Assembly: GCA_009731375.1 (NCBI GenBank)
Contig: BJOX01000310.1
Span: 521,041 to 568,560 of the forward strand
From: Paulinella micropora
Lineage: Eukaryota > Cercozoa > Imbricatea > Euglyphida
Direction of reading: 5' to 3'
DNA: 47,520 nt
The notes under the pieces were generated by a model. It was not told the origin of the DNA. It made no database searches and saw only the letters and a program-made list of their open reading frames with translations. Both the position numbers and the translations under genes were made by a program. Below, piece after piece: positions 34,524 to 45,621 of the stretch (the stretch's first letter is position 1; each line of letters starts with the position of its first letter).

Positions 34524-36490
34524 GAGACAGACAAAGAGAGAAAGAGAGAAGAGAGAGAAGAGAGAAGAGAGAGAGAGAGAGACAGAGAGAGACAGAGAGA
34601 GAGAGAGAGACACACACAGACAGAGACAGAGACAGAGAGAGAGAGACAGAGGAAAAGAGAAATATACGATAAACAGAGAAAAAGATGATAACACAATAAC
34701 AAGGAAAGCAAGCGATGATAAAGGCAGACCAGACACACGCTGGATAGTAACGGAAGCGGCAGGAATAGATGCGTGGTTGCTGTAGGTGTTCTTTGCAGCT
34801 GCAACTAACGATGAAGAGGTGGTGCTAGACGAAGAGCCATCATTGAGCGTGGAGGTGGAGGAGGAAACCGACCAAGGCGTGGTGTGGGATGCACTAGTGA
34901 TAGGATTTGTTAAATGGACGACGAAGGTGTCATTTGGTTGGGTAGGACTGGTTGCACTTGCGAGAGGGGTCAATGCAGTGCTACTGGCGACCACTGCAGA
35001 AGAGGCCGGCAAGGGAGAAGGCGAGGAAGTAGTATGGGCGACGCTTGCGGAGCTGGCGGTGCGCGATAAGGAAGCCACATGCTGAGATAGTGAGGATGAG
35101 GAAGAGGCAGGAGAGTTGTCCAGGCTACTAGAAGTTGGGCGAAACGCATGAAATACGGTGGGTTTACTTTTGACATGACGTGCGGGCGCTTGGGAAGAGC
35201 CTGCGTCGGTTGAAATAGCTCTTGCATCCAGGAAGTGACATGCGTTGCGAGAGAAAGCTGCGTCTGTTCTTGCAGAGCTCAGGGTCGAGGCTTGGGAAGA
35301 AGACGGAGGGATGGTTCTAGCAGCTCTAGGGGACGAAGAGTCTTTGGGAGAGGTCGTGACTATTGTTTGAATTGGTGTACAGCTGTTGAGTTGCTCGTGG
35401 CTATCGACTGCTCGCGTTAGCAAGTTCTCTGCAGATGAGGAAGAGGAGGGAGCGGCTTGGAGAGAGAAGGGCGAGTCTTGAGGAAAGGGAGTTGTTTTTT
35501 CTTGTGATGACGCGTTGCCAGACCGGGCGCTCTGCATGTGCTCGTCACTGGAGTTCGCTACCGTACCACTCGGAAAGAAAGAGGTTTGATGAGATGAGGT
35601 CGTAGTTGCGTCAGCTGGAGTACTGGACAACCGAACCCTCTTTGTGTCCTGCTCGCTGTTTCAGAACAAATAGACATCGGGTTTGTCTGTGTTCTTTGCG
35701 ATAATATGAGAAGCTGTCCTTCATTTTTAGGTACTTACTAGTGCTACAGATTTACTTATTTTTCTTCCTTGCCTTCTCCTAATCTTTTGTTGCCTTCTTT
35801 TGTCTGGAAAGATATTTAAAACACATACACATACAAAAGTAGCGTTATTTCTATGGCGTGGCACACTATGGTCAGCTTTACTACGACATTTATTGTCCCT
35901 GCAGTATGGCTTTGATCATGGCAACCCTCTTGCATCTCACAGCAATACTGCTTCTTTTCTGTTTTGGGTCGATGCTATGGACCCAAAAAGACTATAGCAT
36001 GCTGTATTTGCAGCACTGCAAGCAAAAGGTAAGCGGCATCATCACGTCCACTGCATCTTACTTCAGCTGTAAATTTGTTTTCATAGTTCTCCTTCACTAA
36101 AGCTGTCTTGTTAGAATCAGCTCAACAAGACATTACCTATGCTCTGCGCTCATCTTGTTTGTGTTGCTTTTCTCGAGAAGCGCTTCTATGAATGGGCCTC
36201 GGAAGCGCGGAACCTAAGAGAAATGAGGACCAAACCAACAGCAGCAGCTATAAACAGCATCAAATATAACACATGACATGGCGCAAACAGGCAAGAGTGA
36301 CTCGACAAGATGGAAGCGCAACCTTGACGGCATGGACGATTCCTACATACAAAGCGCTAAAAACAACCCCAAAGTCTCCTTCGCCCAGCTTGTCCAGAAA
36401 GGTCAGCTCATTGAGATTGATGAGCGGCACGGTCTGGTACTCGGTCATGAAACTGACCACCGAGGAAGCGAATTCAAGTTGACGATTCAC
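32545..36490 (-). other. Module: tyrosine-kinase-like domain with large insert (residues about 1691-2446)
   Basis: Gly loop LGEGDFGVV and the ATP-binding Lys (HAVKV, residue 1746) are in exon 14. Exons 15-16 encode about 400 Ser/Thr-rich residues. Exon 17 resumes with helix alphaC ([13 protein letters not shown]). Then come [17 protein letters not shown], the catalytic loop [44 protein letters not shown] and a C-lobe ending [19 protein letters not shown] after HRD, and KWMAPE, are signatures of tyrosine kinases; Asp2246 and Asp2264 are present, so it should be active. A 60-residue Ser-rich tail ends at TAG 32545. Confidence 0.88.
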
Positions 36491-36503
36491 CTAACGCGGG
36501 CGC

Positions 36504-36591
<88 letters not shown>

Positions 36592-39500
36592 AGAGAGCAT
36601 CAACCGTTTCCAAAATTTTCTTTCAATGCTGTATCAACAGCAAGAAAAAAGCGAATCGAATGTTTCAAATTAGAGCACTTTGCAAGCAAGCAACATTCAA
36701 AATTCAAATAATCACATAAGGACTCGCATGGCCCTGTATAAATCATCAAGAGGTATACATAGAGGCATATAGACGCAGATAAGAGATTCAAACACTTAGG
36801 CAGATACACAGAAAGAGAAATAGAGGGCGGGTTGGGGGTACAGGGGGGGGAGGGTGGTGGCAGTGGTGTGGGAAAAGACCTCCTGTCCAGCAGCGGCTGC
36901 TGCCTCAAGGCGTAAGAGGTTGCGTTTTGCGATGTCCAATGGAGATTCGTTGCAGTATACCACATCAATAGGTGCACCGCTGCGGATCAGTCCAAGCGCC
37001 AACGCGTACTGCTGGTGAGATAGTGCCTCGAGCAACGGGGTGCGGCCGTGCTTATCCTGCGCTGTCACATCTGCGCGAGCGGCCATCAGCAGCATGGCAG
37101 CCTGTGTGCCATCCTGACCCAGCTGGCATGCCATCAGCAGTGGATGAGTGTCTGCAAAGGCGAGGTTGGGGTCGGCGCGGGAGCGGAGCAGCTCGAGAAC
37201 TTGGTGGCGTAGCCGATGCAGCACCGCAGAAGGCGGCCTCCACGCGCCCTTGCGCTGTTGCAGATCCACAGCTTCTTGGCTCCACTCTTCCCAAAACTGT
37301 GGATCAAAACCCGCGGGCATGTGCGGTGCGGAACCACCAGAACCTCCTGAACCTCCACCGGAGACTCCTGAGCCCGATGGGCTGCGGCCACCTCCAACTC
37401 CAAGTCGGTCCATGGGAAACAACGCAACAAGCATCTTCTTGAAAGATCTTGAGTCGATAGTCATGCTGTAGCGGCGGCTGCCCCTTGGCAAGTGCTGCAA
37501 GCTGTCTCTTGGCGAGTGCTGCAAGGTATCTGTATCAGCCGCTGTGGTGTTGTGCTTGTCATCGAGGGCGCCTTCATTGTTCAGAAAGACTAGAGGCCGA
37601 CTGTCGCCCGCGTTGGGGCTCCCACATATCAGCGATCTGAAGCTGTCTGCTTGCGGCGAGAGCTTCAAGACGCGTTTGTTCTCCCCGCCGATGGGAGAGT
37701 TGGGAGTGCTGACCGCTCTCATTGACAAGACGCGGTTGTTGTCCGCCATGCTGGGAGAGCTCGCACCGCTGATCTGGGACTTCAGCGCGCTCTTCTTCTC
37801 CGCCATGCTGGGACTGCTTAGAGTGCTCATCGGCCCTTTCTCGTGCTCACTACGGCGAGGCCTGCTGTCCCGTTTGCGGTGGCCTCTCCTGTCGTGTTGT
37901 TGGCAGAGCATGTAGTAGTGCTGGCGCTGTTGTGCGAAGGTGAGAAGCGCCGCGGCCAACGGATACTGGCGCTGCACAGCCTGCAGACTCTCCTCCTAGA
38001 GTGATGTGTTTGCGGTGTGCATGATTGCACTATGGTATACTTGAGGAATGTGGTTGTGCTCTATAGTAGATGGTCTATGCATGTGCTTACAAAAGTCACC
38101 ACCCCGCCTACATACATCCATGAGCATGCATATGTGTGAGATCAGAGTACAAACACTCGAATTGACCGAAACATGCAAAACCCATCGCGTGTGCAATAGC
38201 AACGTGTATGCACTATACCAACACAACTGCGGGTCTGCTTGTACAGGTATATGAATTTACGTATCATAGACGTAGAAACGAGTGGATTATCCCTCGTCCG
38301 TACAAAAGCACGCAACACTGAGAAACCATTCAACCATGTTAGATATTGTATGCAGGCAGAGCCGAAGCTAGAGGGCGCACCACAAGGCGAGCGGCCGTGT
38401 GCTGTCTCCTCTGCAGCGCTGTCTGTAGAGGTGTTTGGAGTTTGCGATTCATCAGAAACAGGTGTGCCGCCTCTTCCCGCAGCAAGATGTCGCAAGCTTG
38501 TAAAGAACCACACATGATCGCATGGTGCAGCGCTGTACAGCCCTACGTATATTGATGTGAATGTATCTAATATCCGAATCTGTCCATGTGTCTGTACTTG
38601 ATGGTCTGCCATGTCCACATCAGCGTTCGCCTCAAGCAGCTGCTGTAAACACGCTTCAGCGGATGAACTGGCCGCATGTGGTGAGTCTGTCTGATTCTCC
38701 AGATCTGCAGCTGACCCAAAAAAAACATGTGAATTATTATTTTACAAATATATCGCTCACATTCCCTCTCCTCCCCCTGATGCTCCCTCTCCCCGCTGTT
38801 TTACATTTAGGCTGTTTTGCATCGTTGGGGATGCTGAGAACAGCTTGCATCAGTGGCGTGGTTCCGTCCCTTTCCTTGTACTGCCAATTCACCGCTTCTT
38901 CTCGATCTACGATAGAAAAAATAATGGTCTCAAAGGTGTTCGCAGAGCTCTGTGGACCTTGAGGCTCAAGACGCGCGAGCAGCTTGGCCGCCACAGCCGT
39001 TTGGCGTTTCCTTGCTGCGTGCCAAAGCTTTGCGCCCGGCCCCTTTTCGAGCTTCCAGACATATCGCGCTTTGGATGAAAAGACGCCAAGCAATAGCAGG
39101 CACACTGTCAAGAGGAGAAAGAAGCTGGGAATGGGCAGATCGTCTGGGGTCGGGGAGAGCGTATCATATATCCAGGGGATCAAACAGACGTAAGTGATCA
39201 CGAGCACTTGTATGCCGACAAGCGCACTGCGCAACCCGAACTGCACGCGCGCTTGGAACTCTTGAAGCGACCGGCTTCTCCAAGAACGATCCAGCAACTG
39301 CAATGAGAAGGAAGACAAATAACACTTGATGACAGCATCTGTACCCATGTACTCGTCTGAACTTGTGCATTTGTAATGTGTGTCTGTGCGTGTCTATGTA
39401 TGTACGTAAGCATGGCGTAGCTGGGTGCAGAGGAACCTGCTCCTGCTGTCGCAGGGAAGTGAAGGGATTGATCGGCATGTCCTCTTGCGCCGCTTGTAGC

Positions 39501-40633
39501 TCTGCTGTCTCCTGGGGCGCAGAGGCAAATGCACTCGGCTCCTTGCCCATCGTTCCTCCTTTTACGTTTGCGTGCTCCTTCTGATTCTTGGACGAGCTTC
39601 GACTATACTTGGATGAGCTTCGAACGTATGGTACAAAAGCTTCTGCAATCAAAGGCTGCAAAGCAAGGTCCGCGCGAGTCGAGTGATCGGTGACACTATC
39701 TGACATACGCCGCGCTGGACCCGCTGGTGCTTTTGTATGTTGACGCTGCGTGTACAAGGCGAAGTACAGGTTGGCTAAGGCGAATAAGGAGAGCAAGTAG
39801 ACCAAACCCATGGCGCTCCAGTTGTAGGCTGGCTCTGCGGCGCAGGTCTGGCCAGTCAGCACAGCCTCGGAGGTGAGCACACCCATCTGCCGCTCGGCCC
39901 GCAACACGGCGTAGCTGGTCATGGCAGGACTTGGAGCTCTTCGCATGGAGACGCATGCCCAGATTATTTGGAGCGCACAAAGAGTCACGGTGGAGACCAA
40001 GATCGCTTTTGTAGGACTGCCTGAGATGTGCACCAGCACAGAGCGCTGATCGTGACGTCTTTGCTTATGGTGCAGCCACAGGTGTGTTTGGGTCACGCAG
40101 GGCGCAAAGAGCAAAGTTGAGACGCAAGCCAGGTACCGCACCCGCAGCACGCACAAAACATCGGCCAGCGGCAGGAACCAAAAGAAGGCTGCGCTGCAGG
40201 TCGCGCAGCAACCAAGAGCGACCAAGATGTACCAGACTAGTGTCGCATCGCGGAACACCGAATATTCTCGGAACATGAAAGCGATACCTCCTGAGATGAA
40301 CGATCCGATGACCAAGAGAACAACGCACACCGATAGAACTAGACTCAAGCCCTTGTAAACCTAATGCATGCACCAAAGCCATTCAAGCTAGAACAACAAA
40401 CCCATAAAACAGAAAAGAAAAATCTCCACTTTTGAAATTTGTAGTGCTTCTGCACACTTGAGATCGATCAATACTTATTCGCAGCTGACATTTTCTTATT
40501 CACATGTGCCAGCTTTTGGTCATATTCTTACGAAGCTTGCTACCTTGCAATGCACAGTCGAAGGAGGGGGAAGCGGCTCACCACCATCGCAATCCTGCAG
40601 TCCAGAAGAGTAAATAATAAATAAACAAACAAA

Positions 40634-40704
<71 letters not shown>

Positions 40705-41646
40705 AAAGAAGAATAAGCATCTCTTCCAGATACGATCGCTTCAAATTCAGAGACGGGCGGAAGGAACAAGAATGCTCGGTGAAGCAAGTGGTCAAGGTAT
40801 ACCTTGGGTTGTTTCCAGGAGTAGGCGGCTGTCCGCGTCTGGTCGACACAGCCGGACAAGTCCACACTGGCGTGCGCAGCAACAGTGCAGAAGTGCGATA
40901 ATGTGGTCCAGGTGACAAAGGATGTTTTGTATGCCGCGTGGTGATGGAAGAGTCCATCTGGAGAAACCAAACCTGAAGCCATGTTGGCAACAACGCGGCC
41001 TGGCTTCAGTACATTGCCCGATGCCGGCGCGAGAGGGCGAGAAAAGTTGAAAGATAGAACGTTGTTGACGATGGATCCGGCTACGTTCGTCACATGCTGC
41101 GATGGATCGCGGCATACACCATCGGGGCAACCCAATGTCTGCTGGTTGCCGATGCTGCGACACCGCAAAGGATAAAGCAAAAATGTGCACTACAAGGCCG
41201 AGAAAATTGTTCATACCTGTGCGATAGGACGCGCGGCTGGCCCGCCTCCATAAAGCAGATGTAGGCGTAGCTGTTGGTCATGCGCCCATATTCCTCTGGG
41301 AAGCCGATGGCGAGCCAGCGGTTTTCGTTGTCAGGCGCCCTAAAGAGGATCGACAAGGTAGCCATCTGCAGTTCTGCGTCGAAAGAGAGGTGCAGCAGCT
41401 CGAAGCGCGAGCCCTGTTGAGGAAGGTCGTTTTGATTGCGCTCCTTGTGACAGGCGTTCACGTCTTCTTGGTAGAACAAAGAACATTGCAGCTTAGGCAG
41501 GTTGGTATTTCGCAGAATGATGTCCGACAGCTTCGTGCCCTTCAGCAATCGTAAATATCGTGAATGCGATAAAATGTCAGCAATGTGGGAAGATTGTTAC
41601 TTGCGGTATTACTACTACTGCTACTACTGCTACTACTACTACTACA

Positions 41647-41703
<57 letters not shown>

Positions 41704-44094
41704 GCTGATGCTCCTCCTCCTGCTGCTCCTCCTTCTGCTGCTCCTCCTCCTGCTGCTCCTCCTCCTGCTGCTCCTCCCCCTCCTGCTCCTCCTACTTCCT
41801 TCCTCCTCCCTCCTCCCCCCTCCTCCTTCCTCCTCCTCCTCCTCCCTCCTGCTCCTTCCCCTCCTCCCTCCTCCCTCCTACTTCCTTGCTCCTCCCTTCT
41901 CCATCCTCCTACTTCCTTCCTCCTCCCTTCTCCCTCCTACTTCCTTCCTCCTCCCTCCTCCTACTTCCTCTCTCCTCCCTTCCTCCCTTCCTTCCCTCCC
42001 TCCCCTCTTTCCTCCTTGCTCCTCCCACCTTGCTCCTCCCTCCTTTCCTCCTCCCTCCTTTCCTGCTTCCTCCTTTCCTCCTCCCTCCTTCCTTTTCCCT
42101 CCTTCCTCCTCCCTCCTTCCTCCTCCCTCCTCCCTCCTTCTTCCTCCCTCCTTCTTCCTCCCTCCTTCTTCCTCCCTCCTTCTTCCTCTCTCCTTCTTCC
42201 TTCTTCTTCCTTTCTTCCTTCTTCTTCTTTCTTCTTCCTTCTTCCTTCCTTGTTCCCTCCTTCATCCTTCTTCCTTCCTTCCTCCTGCTTCCTTCCTTCT
42301 TCGTTCCTCCTTCCTTCCTCCCTCCTTCCTTCTTCTTCCTTCTTCTTCTTTCTTCGTCCTTCTTCGTCCTTCTTCCATCCTTCTTCCATCCTTCTTGCCT
42401 CTTCCCTCCTTCTTCCTTCCTTCTTCCTTCCTTCTTCCTTCCTTCTTCCTTCCTTCCTTCCTTCCTTCCTTCTTCCTTCCTTCCTTCCTCCTCCTCCTCC
42501 TCCTCCTTCTTCTTCTTCTTCTTCTTCTTCTTCTTCTTCTTCTTCTTCTTCTTCTTCGTGTTGGCGTGAATGTTGTTCTTGCGGTTGTAGTTGCTATTCG
42601 TTTACACACACCTGAATCTCGGTCACCTCTTCGACGCTCAACCCGCTCACCTGTGTATAAACATCATAAATACACATACCCATGTATATATATATATATA
42701 TATACATATATATATACATATATATATACATATATATATACATATATACATATGTATGCATGCATACTTTTATGTTATGTAATGCATATATGTACACGTG
42801 AAAATTACATCATCTGTATAACACATTCTGCAGGTAAATTTTATCATAGAAAATTTCATGATAGTTATTTATTATTTAGAAAACTAATTAGCTGTTTGTA
42901 TGCATGCACATATGTTTATGTATTTAATGTAAGCACATATATACGTATGTGCGCGTATATGTATACATGTATTTCATGTATGTGTGTTTGCGCATACGAT
43001 CCAAAATACGCAATATGTAATCCATAAAAGCGCATGCGCACCCAAGCGCACACAACGCGACAGGCACTGGCGGGGACGCATGCACACCCAAGCGCACACA
43101 ACGCGACAGGCACTGGCGGGGAGAAGGCGCTCACCTCGGTGTTGGCGAAGTAGAAGCGGTCGCCGTCGCGCAGGCGCAAGTACTGGTCCTCCACGCTGGA
43201 AGCAAAAGTCGCTCCTACATGAGTTGTAACGCAGAGTATATAAGTAGATAACGCAACAGTGCATACCTACAGGTACATGACACAACAGCGACAAAGCAAA
43301 CATACACTATTGCATGCATGACCCGAGTAAGATAGACAAAATACATGCACCCATCAGCGTTATATGTACGCAGGCATGCAAACTCATACCCAAGATGCCC
43401 TGTCCGCGAGCAGGCTCCAGCAGGCCGCCCACGTACGCGTCCAACGTGTGCGGGCCGGCCGGGTACAGCCGGGACAAAGCGGACAGCAGCCCTGGCTCTG
43501 TCGTCAGCTCTCGCCACTCCGTGATCGGCTTCAGCCCGAGGTGACTCCGCATCACGTTGTAGCTTGGTATACCTGCGCGTATGTGCATGTGTATGAATGT
43601 GCGTTTGTTTGTATGCGCCTGTGTATTTATGTGTCTGCTTCTTGAGTATGTGTGCGGTGATGGTTATGGTCTGACGAGACCGTGGTCGCGCGCTCGCTGC
43701 AGGTTGCGGCTGAACAGATCGGTCCCGCCGCGTTCCGCACTCCCAAACAAAAAATTGCGGATGGCATCCGTGTAGATGATGTCCACCTCCTCCTGCAGAG
43801 TCTTGGCCAGTCCGTTGAGCAGGGGATCGATGCCCCACAGGTCCCAGCAGCTTGGATTGTAATAGCACTCTCGCAATGGAAGAACAGGGAGTGGGTTTGG
43901 CAAGGAAGGATGTAACATAGGCAGCGAATCGGGCACCTCTGAATGGCCATAGCGGAAGGCCACTGTGGCAAAAAAGCTGTCCACCGCGGGATTCACGGAA
44001 GCGTTGTACCCTGAGGAAGTGTAATTTCATGCGTGCATGTTCATGTTTCAGAAGAATTGAGAACGCAATTAGAAGAGAGAGCGACAACGACAGC

Positions 44095-44167
<73 letters not shown>

Positions 44168-44247
44168 AGGGAGGGAGGGAGGGAGAGGGGTGGTAGATAG
44201 GCAGTGTGTCTGTCTGTCCTTGTCTTTTTGTGTGTGTGCCTGCCTGA

Positions 44248-44320
<73 letters not shown>

Positions 44321-45247
44321 ACGTGTATAATGTGTCGGTCGACCTCGATAGGGAGGCAGGGGTTCACCGAGTGTGGATGAGAGATATTCGTCAAAAGACA
44401 CGTGCTGCACCAGGCCAATCACGAAGCTGCGCGCTTTCTCGAACAGCACCTCTTCCTCTGCATCTGGCATCTCTCTCGCTAGCTCCTCGCATCTCCTGTT
44501 ATGCTCGCGCAAAAACACTGTCTGGAGAGCCGTGAGGGCTGGATTTTCATTCGCGCGCACATCGCCAGCCAGGAAGATTTGAGTCATGGCCTGTTTGCCC
44601 TTGAAGTGTCCTTCATTTTCCATGCCGGCCACGCCTAGATTGAACGGCAGCAGTTCGCCGGGAATAGTCGTCCTGCCATAGGACGTGCGCAGTCTGCATC
44701 GATCCCCATCCCGCAGCTCGGCCAGCCTCTCCGGACTGGACCCGTAGATTTGAGATGCGTCCAGGAACGACGAGACCGCGTTGACGGGCATCCTGACGTC
44801 GCCGACCGTCACGAAGCGCGAGCGTGTGAACGGCATAGTTGCTGCGTGGAAGACTGGATCGTCAGGAGGGATTTGGATCAGGAAGTCTGTTTCATTCCCC
44901 GTCGGGGTCCACAGTATGTCGTGGTCAAGAAACTGGCCCCAGAAAGTGTGCATCAGCGTCCGGCCTTTAGTGTTGGTTCGCGAGGGCGCATGTCCAGCCA
45001 GTGCATTGGACACAGCCCGTGGGGACGGCCTGTCTGCTTGCCGCGGCGCTGCACGGCCGTCCGCGAAATCCGGCTCCCACCAGCGCACGCCGTTCCCGTT
45101 CAAGTACTGCCGTCCTGCCGTGCCCCAGCCCTGCACGTGGTTGCCGGCGCCGTCCAGCGACCGGACCGCACTGCGCACCAGAGCCGCCGCCACCAAGAGC
45201 CACAGGCTCCAGCACCATGCCCTTGCCCTCCGCAGCGGCCGCCCCAT
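32545..45247 (-). CDS. Multidomain receptor: haem peroxidase-DOMON-7TM-ankyrin-tyrosine-kinase-like
   Basis: I chained 22 exons. In gene order they are 45247-44344, 44010-43681, 43572-43390, 43214-43135, 42650-42612, 41539-41217, 41154-40803, 40594-40544, 40360-39437, 39297-38805, 38710-38598, 38542-38381, 37995-36880, 36490-36302, 35651-34739, 34371-34081, 34024-33930, 33850-33692, 33538-33428, 33288-33160, 33058-32903 and 32772-32545. Every junction has GT and AG and keeps phase; the summed length is 7,341 bases, exactly 2,447 codons with the stop. ATG 45247 is the first in-frame ATG and starts a signal-peptide-like segment (Arg-rich, then [12 protein letters not shown]). Modules are described separately below. 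The peroxidase end and DOMON start share the exon 41539-41217, and the later joins also fall within or between phase-matched exons, so one gene is much more likely than several. The least certain boundaries are 41539, 38381 and 35651. Predicted topology: peroxidase and DOMON outside, ankyrin and kinase inside. A (GTA)n array ends about 250 bp upstream of the ATG. Confidence 0.82.
34435..34670 (-). repeat. GA microsatellite in kinase intron
   Basis: (GA)n with GAAA and GACA variants inside the intron 34738-34372. Another (GA)n lies at 36509-36593 in the intron before the kinase N-lobe exon. Confidence 0.9.
36880..39000 (-). other. Module: two ankyrin blocks with Ser-rich linker (residues about 1190-1690)
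   Basis: Block one spans exons 10-12: [11 protein letters not shown], then [14 protein letters not shown] spliced to [20 protein letters not shown], then [18 protein letters not shown]. The splice falls inside one repeat and restores it, which supports the exon chain. Block two is in exon 13: [51 protein letters not shown]. Between them lies a Ser/Pro-rich linker with imperfect repeats of the form [24 protein letters not shown]. Confidence 0.8.
38805..40594 (-). other. Module: seven-transmembrane region, class C GPCR-like (residues about 738-1200)
   Basis: A short Cys-containing exon ([15 protein letters not shown]) precedes exon 9, which has five hydrophobic segments: [70 protein letters not shown] and [19 protein letters not shown]. 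Exon 10 adds [19 protein letters not shown] and [21 protein letters not shown]3 ending [10 protein letters not shown] resembles the KTWRI end of class C TM3, and FSSKARYV after TM7 resembles FxPK of that class. The loop between TM5 and TM6 is about 110 residues and Ser-rich, unusually long. Confidence 0.7.
40611..40705 (-). repeat. AAAT microsatellite in DOMON-7TM intron
   Basis: (AAAT)n of about 95 bp, immediately downstream on the plus strand of the acceptor for exon 40594-40544. Confidence 0.9.
40803..41539 (-). other. Module: DOMON domain (residues about 555-735)
   Basis: This is carried by exons 6 and 7. [19 protein letters not shown], then [19 protein letters not shown], then CPDGVCRD and [11 protein letters not shown] follow the usual DOMON order (beta strand, WxAxGF, M..sDa, D/G turn, F.R.l). 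DOMON domains of cytochrome b561 and dopamine beta-hydroxylase families bind haem or sugars outside the cell. The same exon 6 begins with [14 protein letters not shown], the end of the peroxidase fold, which is the strongest evidence that the two domains are one protein. Confidence 0.75.
41613..42558 (-). repeat. ACT and polypyrimidine microsatellites in intron 5
   Basis: About 90 bp of (ACT)n followed by some 850 bp of CTC/TTC-rich sequence (plus strand), all inside the intron 42611-41540 between the peroxidase tail exons. 42680-42750 in the preceding intron is a TATA/CATA repeat. Confidence 0.92.
43028..43130. repeat. Tandem duplication of about 50 bp beside exon 4 donor
   Basis: Two copies of a unit containing CACCCAAGCGCACACAACGC and CAGGCACTGGCGGGGA lie back to back in the intron, ending about 5 bases from the exon 4 donor at 43134. 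Confidence 0.8.
44090..44322. repeat. GA, GGGA, CT and CA microsatellites in intron 1
   Basis: (GA)n at 44094-44160, (GGGA)n to about 44183, and (CT)n then (CA)n at 44250-44322, all within the first intron (44343-44011). Confidence 0.9.
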
Positions 45248-45329
45248 CGCGCTGGCAGGTTCCCGACGGCACAAACCACTAAATAAAAGTAGTATGTGTG
45301 AAGTAAGAATACTAGGGTTTATTATTAGA

Positions 45330-45391
45330 ACTAGCACAGCAGTAGTAGTGGTAGCAGTAGTACTAAAAGTAGTAGCAGCAGTAGTAGTAGC

Positions 45392-45446
<55 letters not shown>

Positions 45447-45459
45447 ATAGTAGTAGTAA

Positions 45460-45507
<48 letters not shown>
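45330..45507. repeat. GTA microsatellite upstream of the receptor gene
   Basis: (GTA)n with minor variants, starting about 100 bp upstream of the receptor ATG on the gene's strand. Promoter elements were not recognised in the gap between. Confidence 0.9.
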
Positions 45508-45508
<1 letters not shown>

Positions 45509-45621
45509 TAGGTTATGAAATTTATTTAATTTATTAAAGTTACTAAAGTTATTTGGTGTATTAGATGTATTTTATTTCATTTGTTTTATTTGTTTTCTTT
45601 GTTTCACTTGTTTTACCATAA

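Larger units (their letters stand above)
42612..45247 (-). other. Module: animal-type haem peroxidase domain (residues about 30-540)
   Basis: Exons 1-5 plus the first part of exon 6. [14 protein letters not shown] carries the distal His (residue 109) and the adjacent Asp. [13 protein letters not shown] is the family's calcium-loop motif. RANENPAL holds the catalytic Arg (residue 231), followed by [18 protein letters not shown] holds the proximal His (residue 324). [24 protein letters not shown] and DGDRFYFAN follow in the normal family order. All key catalytic positions are present, so an active peroxidase using peroxide and perhaps halide is plausible. The order matches the peroxidase-cyclooxygenase superfamily (myeloperoxidase, the DUOX ectodomain). 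Confidence 0.9.

Noticed and set aside
32545-45247. Several adjacent genes (peroxidase, DOMON/7TM, ankyrin, kinase)
   Set aside because: Shared exons and phase-matched junctions link every module, only one signal-peptide start is evident, and no in-frame stop lies at the end of any inner module. Not fully excluded without transcripts.
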